The position numbers and the translations under genes are program-made. Below are positions 16,917-25,277 of a DNA stretch of 41,489 nt, one piece after another (within the stretch, counting starts at the first letter, position 1; each line of letters starts with the position of its first letter). Below the pieces are notes generated by a model, which made no database searches, had not been told where the DNA came from, and was given only the letters and a program-made list of their open reading frames with translations. This DNA is from Metalysinibacillus jejuensis (GTDB lineage: Bacteria > Bacillota > Bacilli > Bacillales_A > Planococcaceae), in assembly GCF_003057615.1 (NCBI RefSeq), contig NZ_QAFW01000021.1, forward strand, positions 1-41,489, given 5' to 3'.

Positions 16917-17810
16917 ATGCAAGAAACACTATTTTCTTTGCAGCGATATAAAATGATAAAAGAGAAGGACGAAACGATTCGTCAAGTCCAACAACAAAAG
17001 CTAGCGCAATATGAGCCTGACTTTAAACAGTTTAAAAGTTTTAGTGAGGCGCATGGCTTACCTCTCACTTTTGAGACACTCGAATTGTACCTTCATCAGC
17101 TTATTACGCAGCAGCACGTGCGTTTATCCACTTTCAATCGACGTTTAGCGGGCGTAAAGTATTGGTTAGTGCATGAACATGGATTTCAATTCACCTCAGC
17201 GCATGAAGCTAGTGTGAAATTACTGCGTAGTTTATATGACCAGGAGGCGTATATGCGCTTAAAGCCGATGCGAGGGCAACGTGCAGAAAAACAAAGCGAT
17301 GTGCTACGGCTCATTGATCGCTATGCTACGGATAAAAAAAGTGATATTCGTAAGCGAGCGATTTGTTTGGTCAATTTGATTACAGCCAACCGTCCGTCGG
17401 AAATGGTTCGGTTGAAGGTAAATGATTTTGATTTAGCTAATCGCACTGTCCAGGTAATGATGGTAAAACAGGGAGAAATGAAAGAAAAACGCCTGACACT
17501 AGAGTGTGTACAGGCGATTCAAAACTATGTGGTAGCATGTGAGCTGTTACCTAATGATTATTTTGTTGGTGCAGCCGATAAATGGGGAAATCATACGAGC
17601 CGTCAGATTAGTGAAGTGAGTTATAACCAAGCGATTCACAGTTGGTTAGGCTTTGCACCGTACACGTTCCGTAAAACGCAAATTACAGCCATGTACCAAA
17701 AAGGTGCGGATATCCCGACGATTGCCAAGCAGTCTGGCCATAAATCACACCAAACCATTATGGAACATTATATTAAGTTGAAATCGGATGATGTGGATCG
17801 TTATCTATAA
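16917..17810 (+). CDS. Tyrosine recombinase / integrase
   Basis: 297 aa, start at the ATG preceded by GAAAGGG. The N-terminal SAM-like core-binding domain runs from about residue 25 to 100. The C-terminal catalytic domain has the first Arg in LITANRPSEMVRLKVNDF, a Lys in VKQGEMKEKRLTL, the second Arg in PYTFRKTQIT, His in QSGHKSHQTI and the Tyr nucleophile in MEHYIKL. In box II the usual H-x-x-R-H reads Y-T-F-R-K, so the first His is Tyr and the following His is Lys. On a plasmid such an enzyme may resolve multimers or integrate cargo. It directly precedes the restriction-modification genes. Confidence 0.85.
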   Translation: MQETLFSLQRYKMIKEKDETIRQVQQQKLAQYEPDFKQFKSFSEAHGLPLTFETLELYLHQLITQQHVRLSTFNRRLAGVKYWLVHEHGFQFTSAHEASVKLLRSLYDQEAYMRLKPMRGQRAEKQSDVLRLIDRYATDKKSDIRKRAICLVNLITANRPSEMVRLKVNDFDLANRTVQVMMVKQGEMKEKRLTLECVQAIQNYVVACELLPNDYFVGAADKWGNHTSRQISEVSYNQAIHSWLGFAPYTFRKTQITAMYQKGADIPTIAKQSGHKSHQTIMEHYIKLKSDDVDRYL

Positions 17811-17887
17811 TTCAGAAAAATTTTCAACAGCACAAAAAATAAAAACAGAAATTTCTAGATGAATTTCTAAGTTTAAGGATGAAAAAC

Positions 17888-18670
17888 ATGTCTCTAGACA
17901 TTGCTTTAAAATATAACTACAATAATAAAGTTTGGATTTATCACTCTAATTCTTTAGAGTTATTAAAAAGTTTTAATGATAATAGTATTGATTTAATAAT
18001 TGCAGACCCTCCGTACTTTTTATCAAATGATGGAATTTCATGTAGTGGTGGAAAAATGGTCTCGGTTAATAAAGGCGAATGGGATAAAGTCAAAGATATT
18101 TCTTCAGAAGAATTCTATTATTTGTTTTTAATAGAAGCTAAAAGAATAATTAAAGATACAGGAAGCATATGGGTTTCAGGAACTTTTCATAATATATATC
18201 AAGTAGGTTATCTAATACAAAAATTAGATATGAGGATTCTCAACAATATTACTTGGCAAAAAAGAAACCCACCACCTAACTTAAGTTGTAAAATGTTTAC
18301 ACATAGCACAGAGACGATTATTTGGGCCTCTAAAAACAAAAAAAGTAAGTATATTTTTAATTATGATGATATGAAAAAAGAGAATGAAGGCAAGCAAATG
18401 AAAGATGTATGGGCTTTTAGCCTCACTAAGAAGTCAGAAAAGGCATTTGGAAAGCACCCCACTCAAAAACCTTTAGAACTCTTAAAACGAATGATTAAAG
18501 CATCTTCTAAACCTGACGATTTAATTTTAGATCCTTTTTTAGGAAGTGGAACTACTGGAGTTGCCGCTATTGAGCTAAACAGACGTTTTATCGGCGTTGA
18601 AATTGAAGAGGAATATGTAGACTTAGCAATTAACAGAGTTAAGGATACACTGCAAAAACAGGAGGAATAG
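17888..18670 (+). CDS. DNA adenine methyltransferase, DpnA-like (beta-type)
   Basis: 260 aa. The second ATG (17888) has AAGGA eight bases upstream and is preferred over 17879. The beta-class amino-methyltransferase order is clear: catalytic IIADPPYFLSNDG near residues 35-47 first, then the SAM-binding LILDPFLGSGTTGVAAIELNRRFIGVEIEEEYVDLA near the C-terminus. HPTQKP precedes the SAM motif. By position before a Dam-type methylase and a DpnII-type nuclease, this is the counterpart of DpnA, the second methylase of the DpnII system, which can methylate single-stranded GATC DNA and so protect incoming plasmid strands. The stop is three bases before the next gene, so they form an operon. Confidence 0.85.
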   Translation: MSLDIALKYNYNNKVWIYHSNSLELLKSFNDNSIDLIIADPPYFLSNDGISCSGGKMVSVNKGEWDKVKDISSEEFYYLFLIEAKRIIKDTGSIWVSGTFHNIYQVGYLIQKLDMRILNNITWQKRNPPPNLSCKMFTHSTETIIWASKNKKSKYIFNYDDMKKENEGKQMKDVWAFSLTKKSEKAFGKHPTQKPLELLKRMIKASSKPDDLILDPFLGSGTTGVAAIELNRRFIGVEIEEEYVDLAINRVKDTLQKQEE

Positions 18671-18673
18671 CAA

Positions 18674-20575
18674 ATGGCAACCCCATTTATTAAATGGGCA
18701 GGCGGAAAATCAAGATTAGCGCCTACCATCATAAATAGAATAGAAAAATCTATAGGTTTCAACAATATTGACCATTATGTAGAAGCTTTTACTGGAGGTG
18801 GGGCTTTATTTTTCAAGTTAATAGAGAGTTATGAATTTAAATCAGTGACTCTAATTGATATCAATATTGAACTTATAAATAGTTATAGTGCGATAAAAAT
18901 AAATCCTTATCTACTTATAGACTTAATGGACGATTTGCAAAATCAATATAACACTCTAGAAAGTGATGAAGAAAAATCTTTATTATTTTATAAGATAAGA
19001 GAATTATTTAACGCTATAGAAGATAAAGAAATATTATTAACAGAGGTTGATTATCTACGTGCAGCTCAGTTTATTTTCTTAAATAAAACTTGTTTTAACG
19101 GTTTATACAGAGAAAACAGTAAAGGGAAATATAATGTTCCCTTTGGAAAACGAAAAGAAGCTAATATCTATAATAGAGATAATATCTTAGACATTCACTC
19201 CTTACTAAAGAACGTAAACTTAGTATGTGGTGATTATAAGTTAGCAAAAAATAATCTCCAACCTGGAACTTTAATATATTTCGACCCACCATACCGTCCG
19301 CTAACGGGCACCGCTGCATTTACAGCCTATTCGAAAGATGGTTTTAATGATAATAACCAAATAGAACTTGCACAGTTTTGCCAAGAAATTCATAAGGCAG
19401 GAGCTTACTTTGCTTTAAGTAATTCAGACCCCTCAAATGGGAAAAAGAATTTCGAAGAATTAGATGACTTTTTTGATGATTTATACAAAGGGTTTGAAAT
19501 TCATCGGATTTATGCGTCTCGTACTATTGCAGCAAAAAGTACTAGCAGAAATGCCGTTACAGAAGTATTAATATTAAACAGTCCAAGTTATAATGAGAGA
19601 GAATACTATGATGGTTTTAATCAAGAAGATTTAGCATTTAATAATTATTTGGAGGATATGAATTTGAAAAACTTTGAAATGTATCAACAATTAAATAAAG
19701 ATAAACAATTTAATCTTTTGATGGATACACTTAGTTTAACTAATAGAACCCCAGAGTACTATGTAAACTGGACCAAAGCAGAGGCTAATACGCGTTCTTT
19801 AGAAATATCATTAAACACTATGAATTACCTAATTGGAAAAGAAAATATTTATGAAGAAACACTAGGTTTGTTTATCCAACAACCACAACTCATAAGAGTC
19901 ATTCCAACACTCTTAGCAATCCGTGATGAAAAGTTTGAAGTATTACGAATTAACGAGCAATCAGAACTACTATTCGAAAACTTAGATTTCAAAAATTTGG
20001 ATACAGGAAATATTGCAAAATATGTTGACTTTGCAAACGAATCGGGATTATTATCATTTTTATCTCAAAAAGCTACTAAAAGTTTAGTTGATTACGTATT
20101 TGGTGTAGAAGTAGGTTTAGATAGTAATGGACGTAAAAACAGAAGTGGAACTTTTATGGAAAACATAGTGGAGGAAAAAATAGCAGCTATTTGTGAAGAA
20201 AAAAACTTGGAATACTTATCACAAGCAAATGCTATAAAAATTAAATTAAAGTGGGATATAGATGTACCATATAAAGAATCTATGAGAAATCATGACTTTG
20301 CTATTTTTAATCCAAATACAAGAAACTTAACAATCATAGAAGTCAATTACTACGGCGGTGGCGGATCTAAATTAAAGTCTGTTGCTGGAGAATTTGCCGA
20401 ACTTAGTGCCTACTTAAATATTCAAGCACCTAATATCCAATTTGTTTGGATTACAGATGGACAAGGCTGGCACAGTGCTAATAGACCACTTAGGGATGCT
20501 TTTGAAGAAATAGACTATATAATAAACTTAAAAATGCTAAACGCTAAATATTTAGATTCAATTTTAACAATATAA
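18674..20575 (+). CDS. Fused Dam-type methyltransferase and DpnII/MboI-type endonuclease (GATC)
   Basis: 633 aa, AGGAGG eight bases before ATG. Residues 1 to about 310 are an alpha-class Dam/DpnM methyltransferase: FIKWAGGKSRL (5-15), the SAM-site YVEAFTGGGALFFKL, FLNKTCFNGLYREN, and catalytic DPPY at 204-207. Residues about 331-633 match the DpnII/MboI endonuclease family: WTKAEANTRSLEISLNTMNYLIG, then the nuclease core with Asp541 (MRNHDFAIF) and Glu556-Val-Asn558 in IIEVNYYGGGGSKL. In the classic DpnII locus these are two genes. Here no stop separates them. GGAGG at 19651-19655 lies eight bases before an in-frame TTG (19664), so a free nuclease of about 303 aa may also be made. The AT content matches the neighbouring cargo. 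Confidence 0.88.
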   Translation: MATPFIKWAGGKSRLAPTIINRIEKSIGFNNIDHYVEAFTGGGALFFKLIESYEFKSVTLIDINIELINSYSAIKINPYLLIDLMDDLQNQYNTLESDEEKSLLFYKIRELFNAIEDKEILLTEVDYLRAAQFIFLNKTCFNGLYRENSKGKYNVPFGKRKEANIYNRDNILDIHSLLKNVNLVCGDYKLAKNNLQPGTLIYFDPPYRPLTGTAAFTAYSKDGFNDNNQIELAQFCQEIHKAGAYFALSNSDPSNGKKNFEELDDFFDDLYKGFEIHRIYASRTIAAKSTSRNAVTEVLILNSPSYNEREYYDGFNQEDLAFNNYLEDMNLKNFEMYQQLNKDKQFNLLMDTLSLTNRTPEYYVNWTKAEANTRSLEISLNTMNYLIGKENIYEETLGLFIQQPQLIRVIPTLLAIRDEKFEVLRINEQSELLFENLDFKNLDTGNIAKYVDFANESGLLSFLSQKATKSLVDYVFGVEVGLDSNGRKNRSGTFMENIVEEKIAAICEEKNLEYLSQANAIKIKLKWDIDVPYKESMRNHDFAIFNPNTRNLTIIEVNYYGGGGSKLKSVAGEFAELSAYLNIQAPNIQFVWITDGQGWHSANRPLRDAFEEIDYIINLKMLNAKYLDSILTI

Positions 20576-20664
20576 GAAACTAGGGAGTGCTTAACACAGC
20601 TCTGTTGTAATCTTACCTATGGATTTTGTTATATTAATAGATATTAGTTTTTCCACAAAAAATT

Positions 20665-20707
20665 AGAGCCTTAGAAAATTTACGCATCATAAATTTTCTA
20701 AGGCTCT
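20665..20707. terminator. Strong terminator after the restriction-modification genes
   Basis: A perfect 18-bp stem (20665-20682 with 20690-20707) starting AGAGCCTTAG with a 7-base loop. The minus-strand copy is followed by AATTTTTT, so it also ends leftward transcription. It lies 90 bases after the fused gene. Confidence 0.8.
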
Positions 20708-20725
20708 TCATCTATGAAACAGGTT

Positions 20726-20893
20726 TTATCTACATTCACCCTTCTGTTGTTTCTTATAGATTACTAGAGCCGTATACCAATCGTGATTATTCACCACTAG
20801 TTTAATATCAATCACTTCTTTGTTTAAAATAAATGAATTAATTTTTTGTTTTAATTCGCTTGAATTACCCTAGTGAAAAATTTCAACTTTAAT
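20726..20893 (-). pseudogene. Remnant of a Cse60-like small protein
   Basis: One frame reads IKVEIFH, an in-frame TAG (20870-20872), then GNSSELKQKINSFI and VIDIKLVVNNHDWYTALVIYKKQ. This pattern (KVE.F, helix with IN.FL, IDIK strand, ALVIYK strand) resembles the small sporulation protein Cse60. The expected ATG is ATT, with GAGGGG upstream. Two point changes (start and Glu to stop) would have silenced it. Another broken frame (WEKRLKALREISEID) lies just upstream to about 21020. Confidence 0.4.
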
Positions 20894-21042
20894 ATAGTCC
20901 CCTCATGAATAGCTAACCTAATCACAACATCTTTTCTTTGTTGACAATCTATCTCACTAATTTCTCTTAAAGCTTTCAGCCTTTTTTCCCAAGAATTTTT
21001 ATTATTAGCTCATATTGTTCCTCATTGCACTAACCTCTTTAC

Positions 21043-21351
21043 TTAATACCTTGCGCGACAAGTTAAACATTGACTTTGGTCTCTTTGCCATGTAGTAATG
21101 CGACCCTGTTCTCCATAGTCAAGGGGGGATTTATCTAGCCCACAAGCAGGACATCTTTTAAGTAGTTGAGAGCCATCACATCCAACTAAATTCGTTACAC
21201 GATGATTATTTGCATCATATCCATTAGTTTTCGGAAATGTACAATAGATAAGACCTCTTTCCCCTGGAAAACAACCACTTTGTTCCGTAGTACCATCTTG
21301 ATATGTAATTGTAATAATGCGATCAAATTGAACTGGTAAATTAGTGCGCAT
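21043..21351 (-). CDS. Small protein with a C-terminal zinc-ribbon-like CPACG...CLTC motif
   Basis: 102 aa. ATG 21351 is preferred, with AGGAGG ten bases upstream; the GTG at 21360 is too close to it. The N-terminal half looks like a small beta domain (FDRIITITYQDGTTEQSGCFPG). The C-terminal part has CPACGLDKSP and QSQCLTCRARY, two CxxC pairs about 30 residues apart, suggesting one zinc knuckle. Unknown function. It lies in the decayed region between the restriction genes and the RadC-like gene, with a terminator between it and the latter. Confidence 0.65.
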   Translation of the reverse strand: MRTNLPVQFDRIITITYQDGTTEQSGCFPGERGLIYCTFPKTNGYDANNHRVTNLVGCDGSQLLKRCPACGLDKSPLDYGEQGRITTWQRDQSQCLTCRARY

Positions 21352-21360
21352 ATCATTCAC

Positions 21361-21580
21361 TCCTCCTTTATTGAATATAGTTTCTCAGAATAAAATACCT
21401 ATTCTAATGAATAATATATAAATATTATGGCGTATATTCAAAGAAACTAAGTTTTATAATATAATCTTACTTATTTTTAAATATACATTCGTTTGTTACC
21501 CTTATGTTTTATCAATATCAAATATGTAAAAAATCACCTATTCAAATAGTATCATTAGACAGTACTATTTAGCAAACATT
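21361..21580. other. AT-rich intergenic region
   Basis: Besides the ribosome site of the zinc-ribbon gene (21362-21367) I see no gene. It presumably holds that gene's promoter. Confidence 0.3.
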
Positions 21581-21619
21581 AAAACAACCGACTTACTTCT
21601 AACTAAGTTGGTTGTTTTA
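21581..21619. terminator. Bidirectional terminator below the RadC-like gene
   Basis: AAAACAACCGACTTA pairs with TAAGTTGGTTGTTTT with one wobble. The A/T flanks give a U-run on both strands. It lies 21 bases after the RadC stop. Confidence 0.75.
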
Positions 21620-21639
21620 GTTCTATAAATTTTAGTTTC

Positions 21640-22137
21640 TTACATCATAAACCCTTTCTCACGTAGTGATAAATAGCGATGGTTAGAAACGATAAGATGG
21701 TCGAGTACTTCGATACCTAGTAACTGGCCCGATTCGACTAAGCGCTTAGTTACTTCGATATCTTCAGGGCTTGGCTCAACATTAGAACTCGGGTGATTAT
21801 GAGCAATGATAATGCTTGCGGCATTTTGCATAATTGCCGTTTTGAACACTTCACGAGGCGACACCATGCTTGAATTTAATGTGCCGACATGGCAACGGTG
21901 TAAGGATAGCACTTCATTTTTAACCGATACACAAGCGACTAAAAAAACTTCTCGGTCCTCATCACCGATAAAGCGCATTGCGAGTGCACCAAAATCACCA
22001 GGGGTGCGGATGGTATAGCTTTCTAGCTTTTCAGCAAGGTACTTCTTCGGTAATTTGCGACGTTCAGCTTTAAGGCGGATAATTTCATACACAGGCGTAA
22101 GGGACATGGCTTGGTTGGTTGTGTTTTGTTTTGTCAT
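21640..22137 (-). CDS. radC: RadC-family JAB/MPN-domain protein
   Basis: 165 aa. ATG 22137 has AGGAGG eight bases upstream; the longer in-frame extension to 22293 is not needed. It contains the RadC MPN+ metal site: SSMVSPREVFKTAIMQNAASIIIAHNHPSSNVEPSPEDIEVTKRL (H-x-H-P-S and S-x-x-D), then LLGIEVLDHLIVSNHRYLSLREKG. Plasmid RadC-like proteins are common in transfer and leading regions, but their role is still unclear; a DNA repair role has not been upheld. Compared with chromosomal RadC it lacks the N-terminal HhH domain. Confidence 0.9.
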   Translation of the reverse strand: MTKQNTTNQAMSLTPVYEIIRLKAERRKLPKKYLAEKLESYTIRTPGDFGALAMRFIGDEDREVFLVACVSVKNEVLSLHRCHVGTLNSSMVSPREVFKTAIMQNAASIIIAHNHPSSNVEPSPEDIEVTKRLVESGQLLGIEVLDHLIVSNHRYLSLREKGFMM

Positions 22138-22332
22138 AATGTTTTCCTCCTTTGTTTTTTGATGGCTTGAGCCACCAACTGAAGTCGGAAGGCTGAATTT
22201 TTTCCGATTTCTTAGGAGCCACCGAATGGCTGCATCAAGCGTAGGGCAAGGAATTGCCTGCAATAGCTCAAAATTTTTTGTAGCAAAGCGCACTCAACAA
22301 AAAAATTTGACGTTCCTTGCGCTAGGATTGCC

Positions 22333-22630
22333 CGCACTTAGCGAGCGGTAGGTTAGGCAGAATCTGACCTACAGCTCGCTTAGTGCGGTTGCTAGCTATT
22401 AAAGTGGCGAAAGAAATCGAAAAAAAGCAACAAAAAAGAGACTGCCCACGCAGTCTCTACCTCTTGCCCTTATGCTTTTCGCCTCGTTTGGTATGGCGCC
22501 CCAGCGCAAATTCAACAGGAATCTAGGCGCTGTAGCTACAAGCGTATAGCGCCTGATTATCGGGGAATTTAATGCCAAAGCGACACGTACCCCCTCAAAC
22601 CAAGCGTCTTGTGCTGGCTATGAGGGGGTA
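22333..22630. other. Hairpin-rich non-coding block
   Basis: About 300 bases, richer in GC than the surroundings, with several large inverted repeats and no gene. One is a stem of about 21 bp (22333-22353 with 22367-22387; CGCACTTAGCGAGC opposite GCTCGCTTAGTGCG). Another is AGGCGCT / AGCGCCT (22525-22554), and a third is TACCCCCTCA / TGAGGGGGTA (22588-22630). The terminator at 22432-22458 lies between them. Such folds occur in single-strand origins, single-strand promoters and structured RNAs, and which applies is unknown. Confidence 0.55.
22432..22458 (-). terminator. Terminator after the small membrane-protein gene (minus strand)
   Basis: AGAGACTGC and GCAGTCTCT form a perfect 9-bp stem with a 4-base loop. 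Read on the minus strand it is followed by TTTTT. It probably ends the long leftward transfer transcript. Confidence 0.8.
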
Positions 22631-22692
22631 GTGGATGGCGCTTAAATTTATTTTTAAAAAAATTTACTACTTTTAGTTAGAACCTCTCGATT

Positions 22693-23124
22693 TTAGACAC
22701 GTATTGATTCCAGCCGACTATCTTTTTTTCTTATAAAAAAATCTATAATGAAGAACAGAATAGAAAATAAAGCACCAAAAAACGTTATAGGATGTGTCAT
22801 CACGTTAACAACATTTAATTCGGAAAAAGGTTGATATTCGAAAAACAAACTGTAAAGAAGTATAAAGCCTACTCCAAAAAAAATATGAAATCCAAAAGAA
22901 ATAGAGTTCCTGTGTTTTTTCACTTTTTTACTTATTCCATCAGCAATTAAAGAGGAAATAATACCGTAGACAAAGACAATTGGGACTACAAAAATCGTAT
23001 AACCTAGTATTACTGAAAATAGTTCTCCTTCCAAAGCGTTTCCAGAAATGTATTCAAAGATTGTTAAACTTACGATTGCCAATAAAGAAGTATAAAACGC
23101 AGTCAAAACTTTTCTAAATAACAT
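22693..23124 (-). CDS. Small membrane protein, four predicted membrane segments
   Basis: 143 aa. ATG 23124 with GGAGG seven bases upstream is chosen over the in-frame upstream codon. Four hydrophobic stretches are visible: LTAFYTSLLAIVSLTIF, ELFSVILGYTIFVVPIVFVYG, ISFGFHIFFGVGFILLYSLFF, and TFFGALFSILFFIIDFFI, ending in a basic tail. No family recognised. It is the last intact gene of the leftward cluster before a terminator. Immunity or surface-exclusion roles are possible for such a position but not shown. Confidence 0.65.
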   Translation of the reverse strand: MLFRKVLTAFYTSLLAIVSLTIFEYISGNALEGELFSVILGYTIFVVPIVFVYGIISSLIADGISKKVKKHRNSISFGFHIFFGVGFILLYSLFFEYQPFSELNVVNVMTHPITFFGALFSILFFIIDFFIRKKDSRLESIRV

Positions 23125-23194
23125 TCCCTCGCCTCCAACGTTAATAACCAAATACAGCAAAATTGACCCTTTTGTTGAACAACCACTCTTATTT

Positions 23195-23482
23195 TCAATG
23201 AATTATATGTATCCGACCATCTTCAAAAATTTCCACTGGCTGATAACTATTCATAAAATCCAACGCATCGACCATGAAACTATCTTTCAGCATTTGCTTT
23301 TGTCCATTTTCAAAAGCTTTTCTGTCAAATATCAAACTATAAAAGTAAACCTTTTAATCGCCAATGACCTCAGAACTCATCATCACAAAATGATTACCGT
23401 ACTTATTTTTAAAATATTCACGGGCTAATTCGTGGCTAGTAAATTCGGGGATTTCGGATTCTGCTTGTCTGCTAATCTTCAT
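23195..23482 (-). pseudogene. Small gene interrupted by an in-frame TAA
   Basis: ATG 23482 has AAAGAGGT eight bases upstream. The frame reads KISRQAESEIPEFTSHELAREYF to SSEVIGD (42 codons), then TAA (23354-23356). It continues in the same frame as KVYFYSLIFDRKAFENGQKQ and DSFMVDALDFMNSYQPVEIFEDG, ending at 23195. Both halves look like real protein, so this is probably a gene of about 95 codons killed by one base change. Not a recognised family. Confidence 0.6.
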
Positions 23483-23499
23483 TTTTCATGACCTCTTTA

Positions 23500-23706
23500 T
23501 TAATCATTTTTTATATAATAATTTTGCCTATTCCAATTCCACATTGCTGTAACTGTATAGCCTTCATCTTCTTTTTCATCATTTACTTTTATCAAATCGC
23601 CATCTTCAACATCATCTAAATTTAATTTCTTATGCATTTCTTTCAGCAAACCACCATAAGAAATTAATTTTTTGTAGGAAAGAGCATTCTCTAAATCTTT
23701 CACCAT
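23500..23706 (-). CDS. Hypothetical 68-aa acidic protein
   Basis: It starts at ATG 23706 with only a weak ribosome site, 25 bases after the preceding gene stop. The sequence (KDLENALSYKKLISYGG, LNLDDVEDGDLIKVNDEKE, AMWNWNRQNYYIKND) has no recognised domain. It is closely packed between other small leftward genes at the end of the transfer operon, so it is probably expressed by coupling. Confidence 0.5.
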   Translation of the reverse strand: MVKDLENALSYKKLISYGGLLKEMHKKLNLDDVEDGDLIKVNDEKEDEGYTVTAMWNWNRQNYYIKND

Positions 23707-23731
23707 TTGTATATTCTCAGGATTCGCTTAA

Positions 23732-23944
23732 TTACATCGAATCATATCCGTATCTTTCACTGGATACTTCAAAAATAGCATTCTGTTCAGCAATCGTCTT
23801 TTTCATTTCGTCTTCCAGTTCCACAAAATCTAGTGTTTTTTCTTCGGTTCCACTTGTTGCACATACACATAATCTTTTTTCACAAGCCACTAATACGCAA
23901 AAGCGCATTAGTGAGCGCTCAACATCAATGTATTTATTGCTCAA
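23732..23944 (-). CDS. Hypothetical 70-aa protein at the end of the ArdC-like gene
   Basis: It overlaps the last 11 bases of the ArdC-like gene, with TTG 23944 as the likely start; an internal ATG is possible but has no ribosome site. The sequence CVLVACEKRLCVCATSG then a long acidic helix (LDFVELEDEMKKTIAEQNAIFE) matches no family I know. The overlap supports translational coupling. Confidence 0.45.
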   Translation of the reverse strand: MSNKYIDVERSLMRFCVLVACEKRLCVCATSGTEEKTLDFVELEDEMKKTIAEQNAIFEVSSERYGYDSM

Positions 23945-25277
23945 TACTTCTACTCTCTATATTAACCCCCATCTCTCTCCCTTTCAACACACCTTCCTGC
24001 GTCATCAATTGGTTTACTTTATGTTTTCCTTCGGCCAAATCTGCATACGTTGCAATGACAGTACCTGTGTCATTATGCGTTAGCTTAACACCATCGTTTC
24101 CGTCTTGTAGCGTAAACTGTTCATTGAAACGCTTAAAGTGTTTCTTAGCTTGGTTAGTAGTATCCAGCACATTGAGCAGTAGCACATTACGCTGCTCTAA
24201 ACGGTCTGTTTTCACTAGCATACCTTGGTCATCAAAAAGCATTTTGGCTACAGGGTGATATTTTAATAAAGCAATACTATTCGTAGTACGGTCATACGCT
24301 TCGATTGCGGTTACGTTATGCAATTCTACAATGGCTGGCAAATACACACGTAGTTGCGCTTGTGAAAGCAATACACTGTATGACTGGCTCGTTTCGTTAA
24401 CCTTTTGTGCGAGATTTTGCGAAAGACGAGGGTAAGTGAGCCGATCTACAATCGTAATGGTTTGTTGTAAGGTTTCACGGATTTCTTTCAGCGCTTGTTT
24501 CATCGTCTCAGGTGACTTTGCCCACGTAGCAATATAACCAAGCGAGTACGCACTCGTATCAAATCCAAGGTGCGTCATCATACTATAAGCTACGGCTTCA
24601 GCCTGCGCTTCTTTGTGACCACGCGGCAAGCTGGTATAAGCACTATTGGTATGATGCATTTGTGCATGGGCATACTCATGGAATAACGTTTTGAGCTTGG
24701 CGACACCACTTGGCTCCGCCTCATTAATGACAATGCGCTCGTCACCCCGCACATAATATCCTCGGCTTTCGGCTAGCGTGTATGCTTGGCTCGTAATGGT
24801 GAGTGGTGTCATCTCGTTTAAATAATCTTTTAGGCGGCCATATAACATGGCTGCCTGTTCGTTCGAAGTAAAATGTGAATTCACAAAATCGTTCGCTCGT
24901 TTTACTTCAGGTCCTGTTGTCTGTGCAATATCAAAAACGCTGACCCATTTATAGCCGACTAAAAACGGCACAACCTTCGCTTCCGCATTTGCTTGTTTAG
25001 TTGTATCTCGCACTTCACGTGGTTCAAAGATTGGCGCACGTATACGAATGGCACGTTCACCTCTCGTCACCGCACGTCCTTGTTGTTTCCACGCTTGAAA
25101 ACCTGCTAAATGCCGAGCATTCGGATTTTGCGTATAAATGAGTAACTGATTCTCTAAAGAATACTGGCTCATATTCGGTAAAAAACGTAAATACTGCTTA
25201 AAGTCTTCCTCGTTCGCAAACTGTAGCAATTGCTCCTGTACTTTATCCGTCAACATCGCAACATAATCGTCTGGCAT
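23934..25277 (-). CDS. ArdC-like antirestriction protein with zincin domain
   Basis: 447 aa. The N-terminal about 90 residues (SQYSLENQLLIYTQNPNARHLAGFQAWKQQGRAVTRGERAIRIRAPIF) are the ArdC-type single-stranded-DNA-binding domain. The central part has the metallopeptidase helix LKTLFHEYAHAQMHH (HEYAH) with a downstream KEAQAEAVAYSMMTHLGFDTSAYSLGYI segment that supplies the third ligand Glu. The C-terminal about 130 residues are unassigned. ArdC proteins enter or are expressed early in the recipient and shield incoming DNA from restriction. The gene starts in the stop of the preceding small gene (TAATG), so it belongs to the transfer operon. Confidence 0.85.
   Translation of the reverse strand: MPDDYVAMLTDKVQEQLLQFANEEDFKQYLRFLPNMSQYSLENQLLIYTQNPNARHLAGFQAWKQQGRAVTRGERAIRIRAPIFEPREVRDTTKQANAEAKVVPFLVGYKWVSVFDIAQTTGPEVKRANDFVNSHFTSNEQAAMLYGRLKDYLNEMTPLTITSQAYTLAESRGYYVRGDERIVINEAEPSGVAKLKTLFHEYAHAQMHHTNSAYTSLPRGHKEAQAEAVAYSMMTHLGFDTSAYSLGYIATWAKSPETMKQALKEIRETLQQTITIVDRLTYPRLSQNLAQKVNETSQSYSVLLSQAQLRVYLPAIVELHNVTAIEAYDRTTNSIALLKYHPVAKMLFDDQGMLVKTDRLEQRNVLLLNVLDTTNQAKKHFKRFNEQFTLQDGNDGVKLTHNDTGTVIATYADLAEGKHKVNQLMTQEGVLKGREMGVNIESRSIEQ

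Noticed and set aside
22138-22293. N-terminal extension of the RadC protein
   Set aside because: The internal ATG has a perfect AGGAGG eight bases upstream. The extension has no ribosome site and is not part of the RadC fold.
23198-23428. Plus-strand frame of 76 codons
   Set aside because: The opposite strand carries a better gene (with one nonsense codon) with start and ribosome site. The plus frame has a random, hydrophobic mix.
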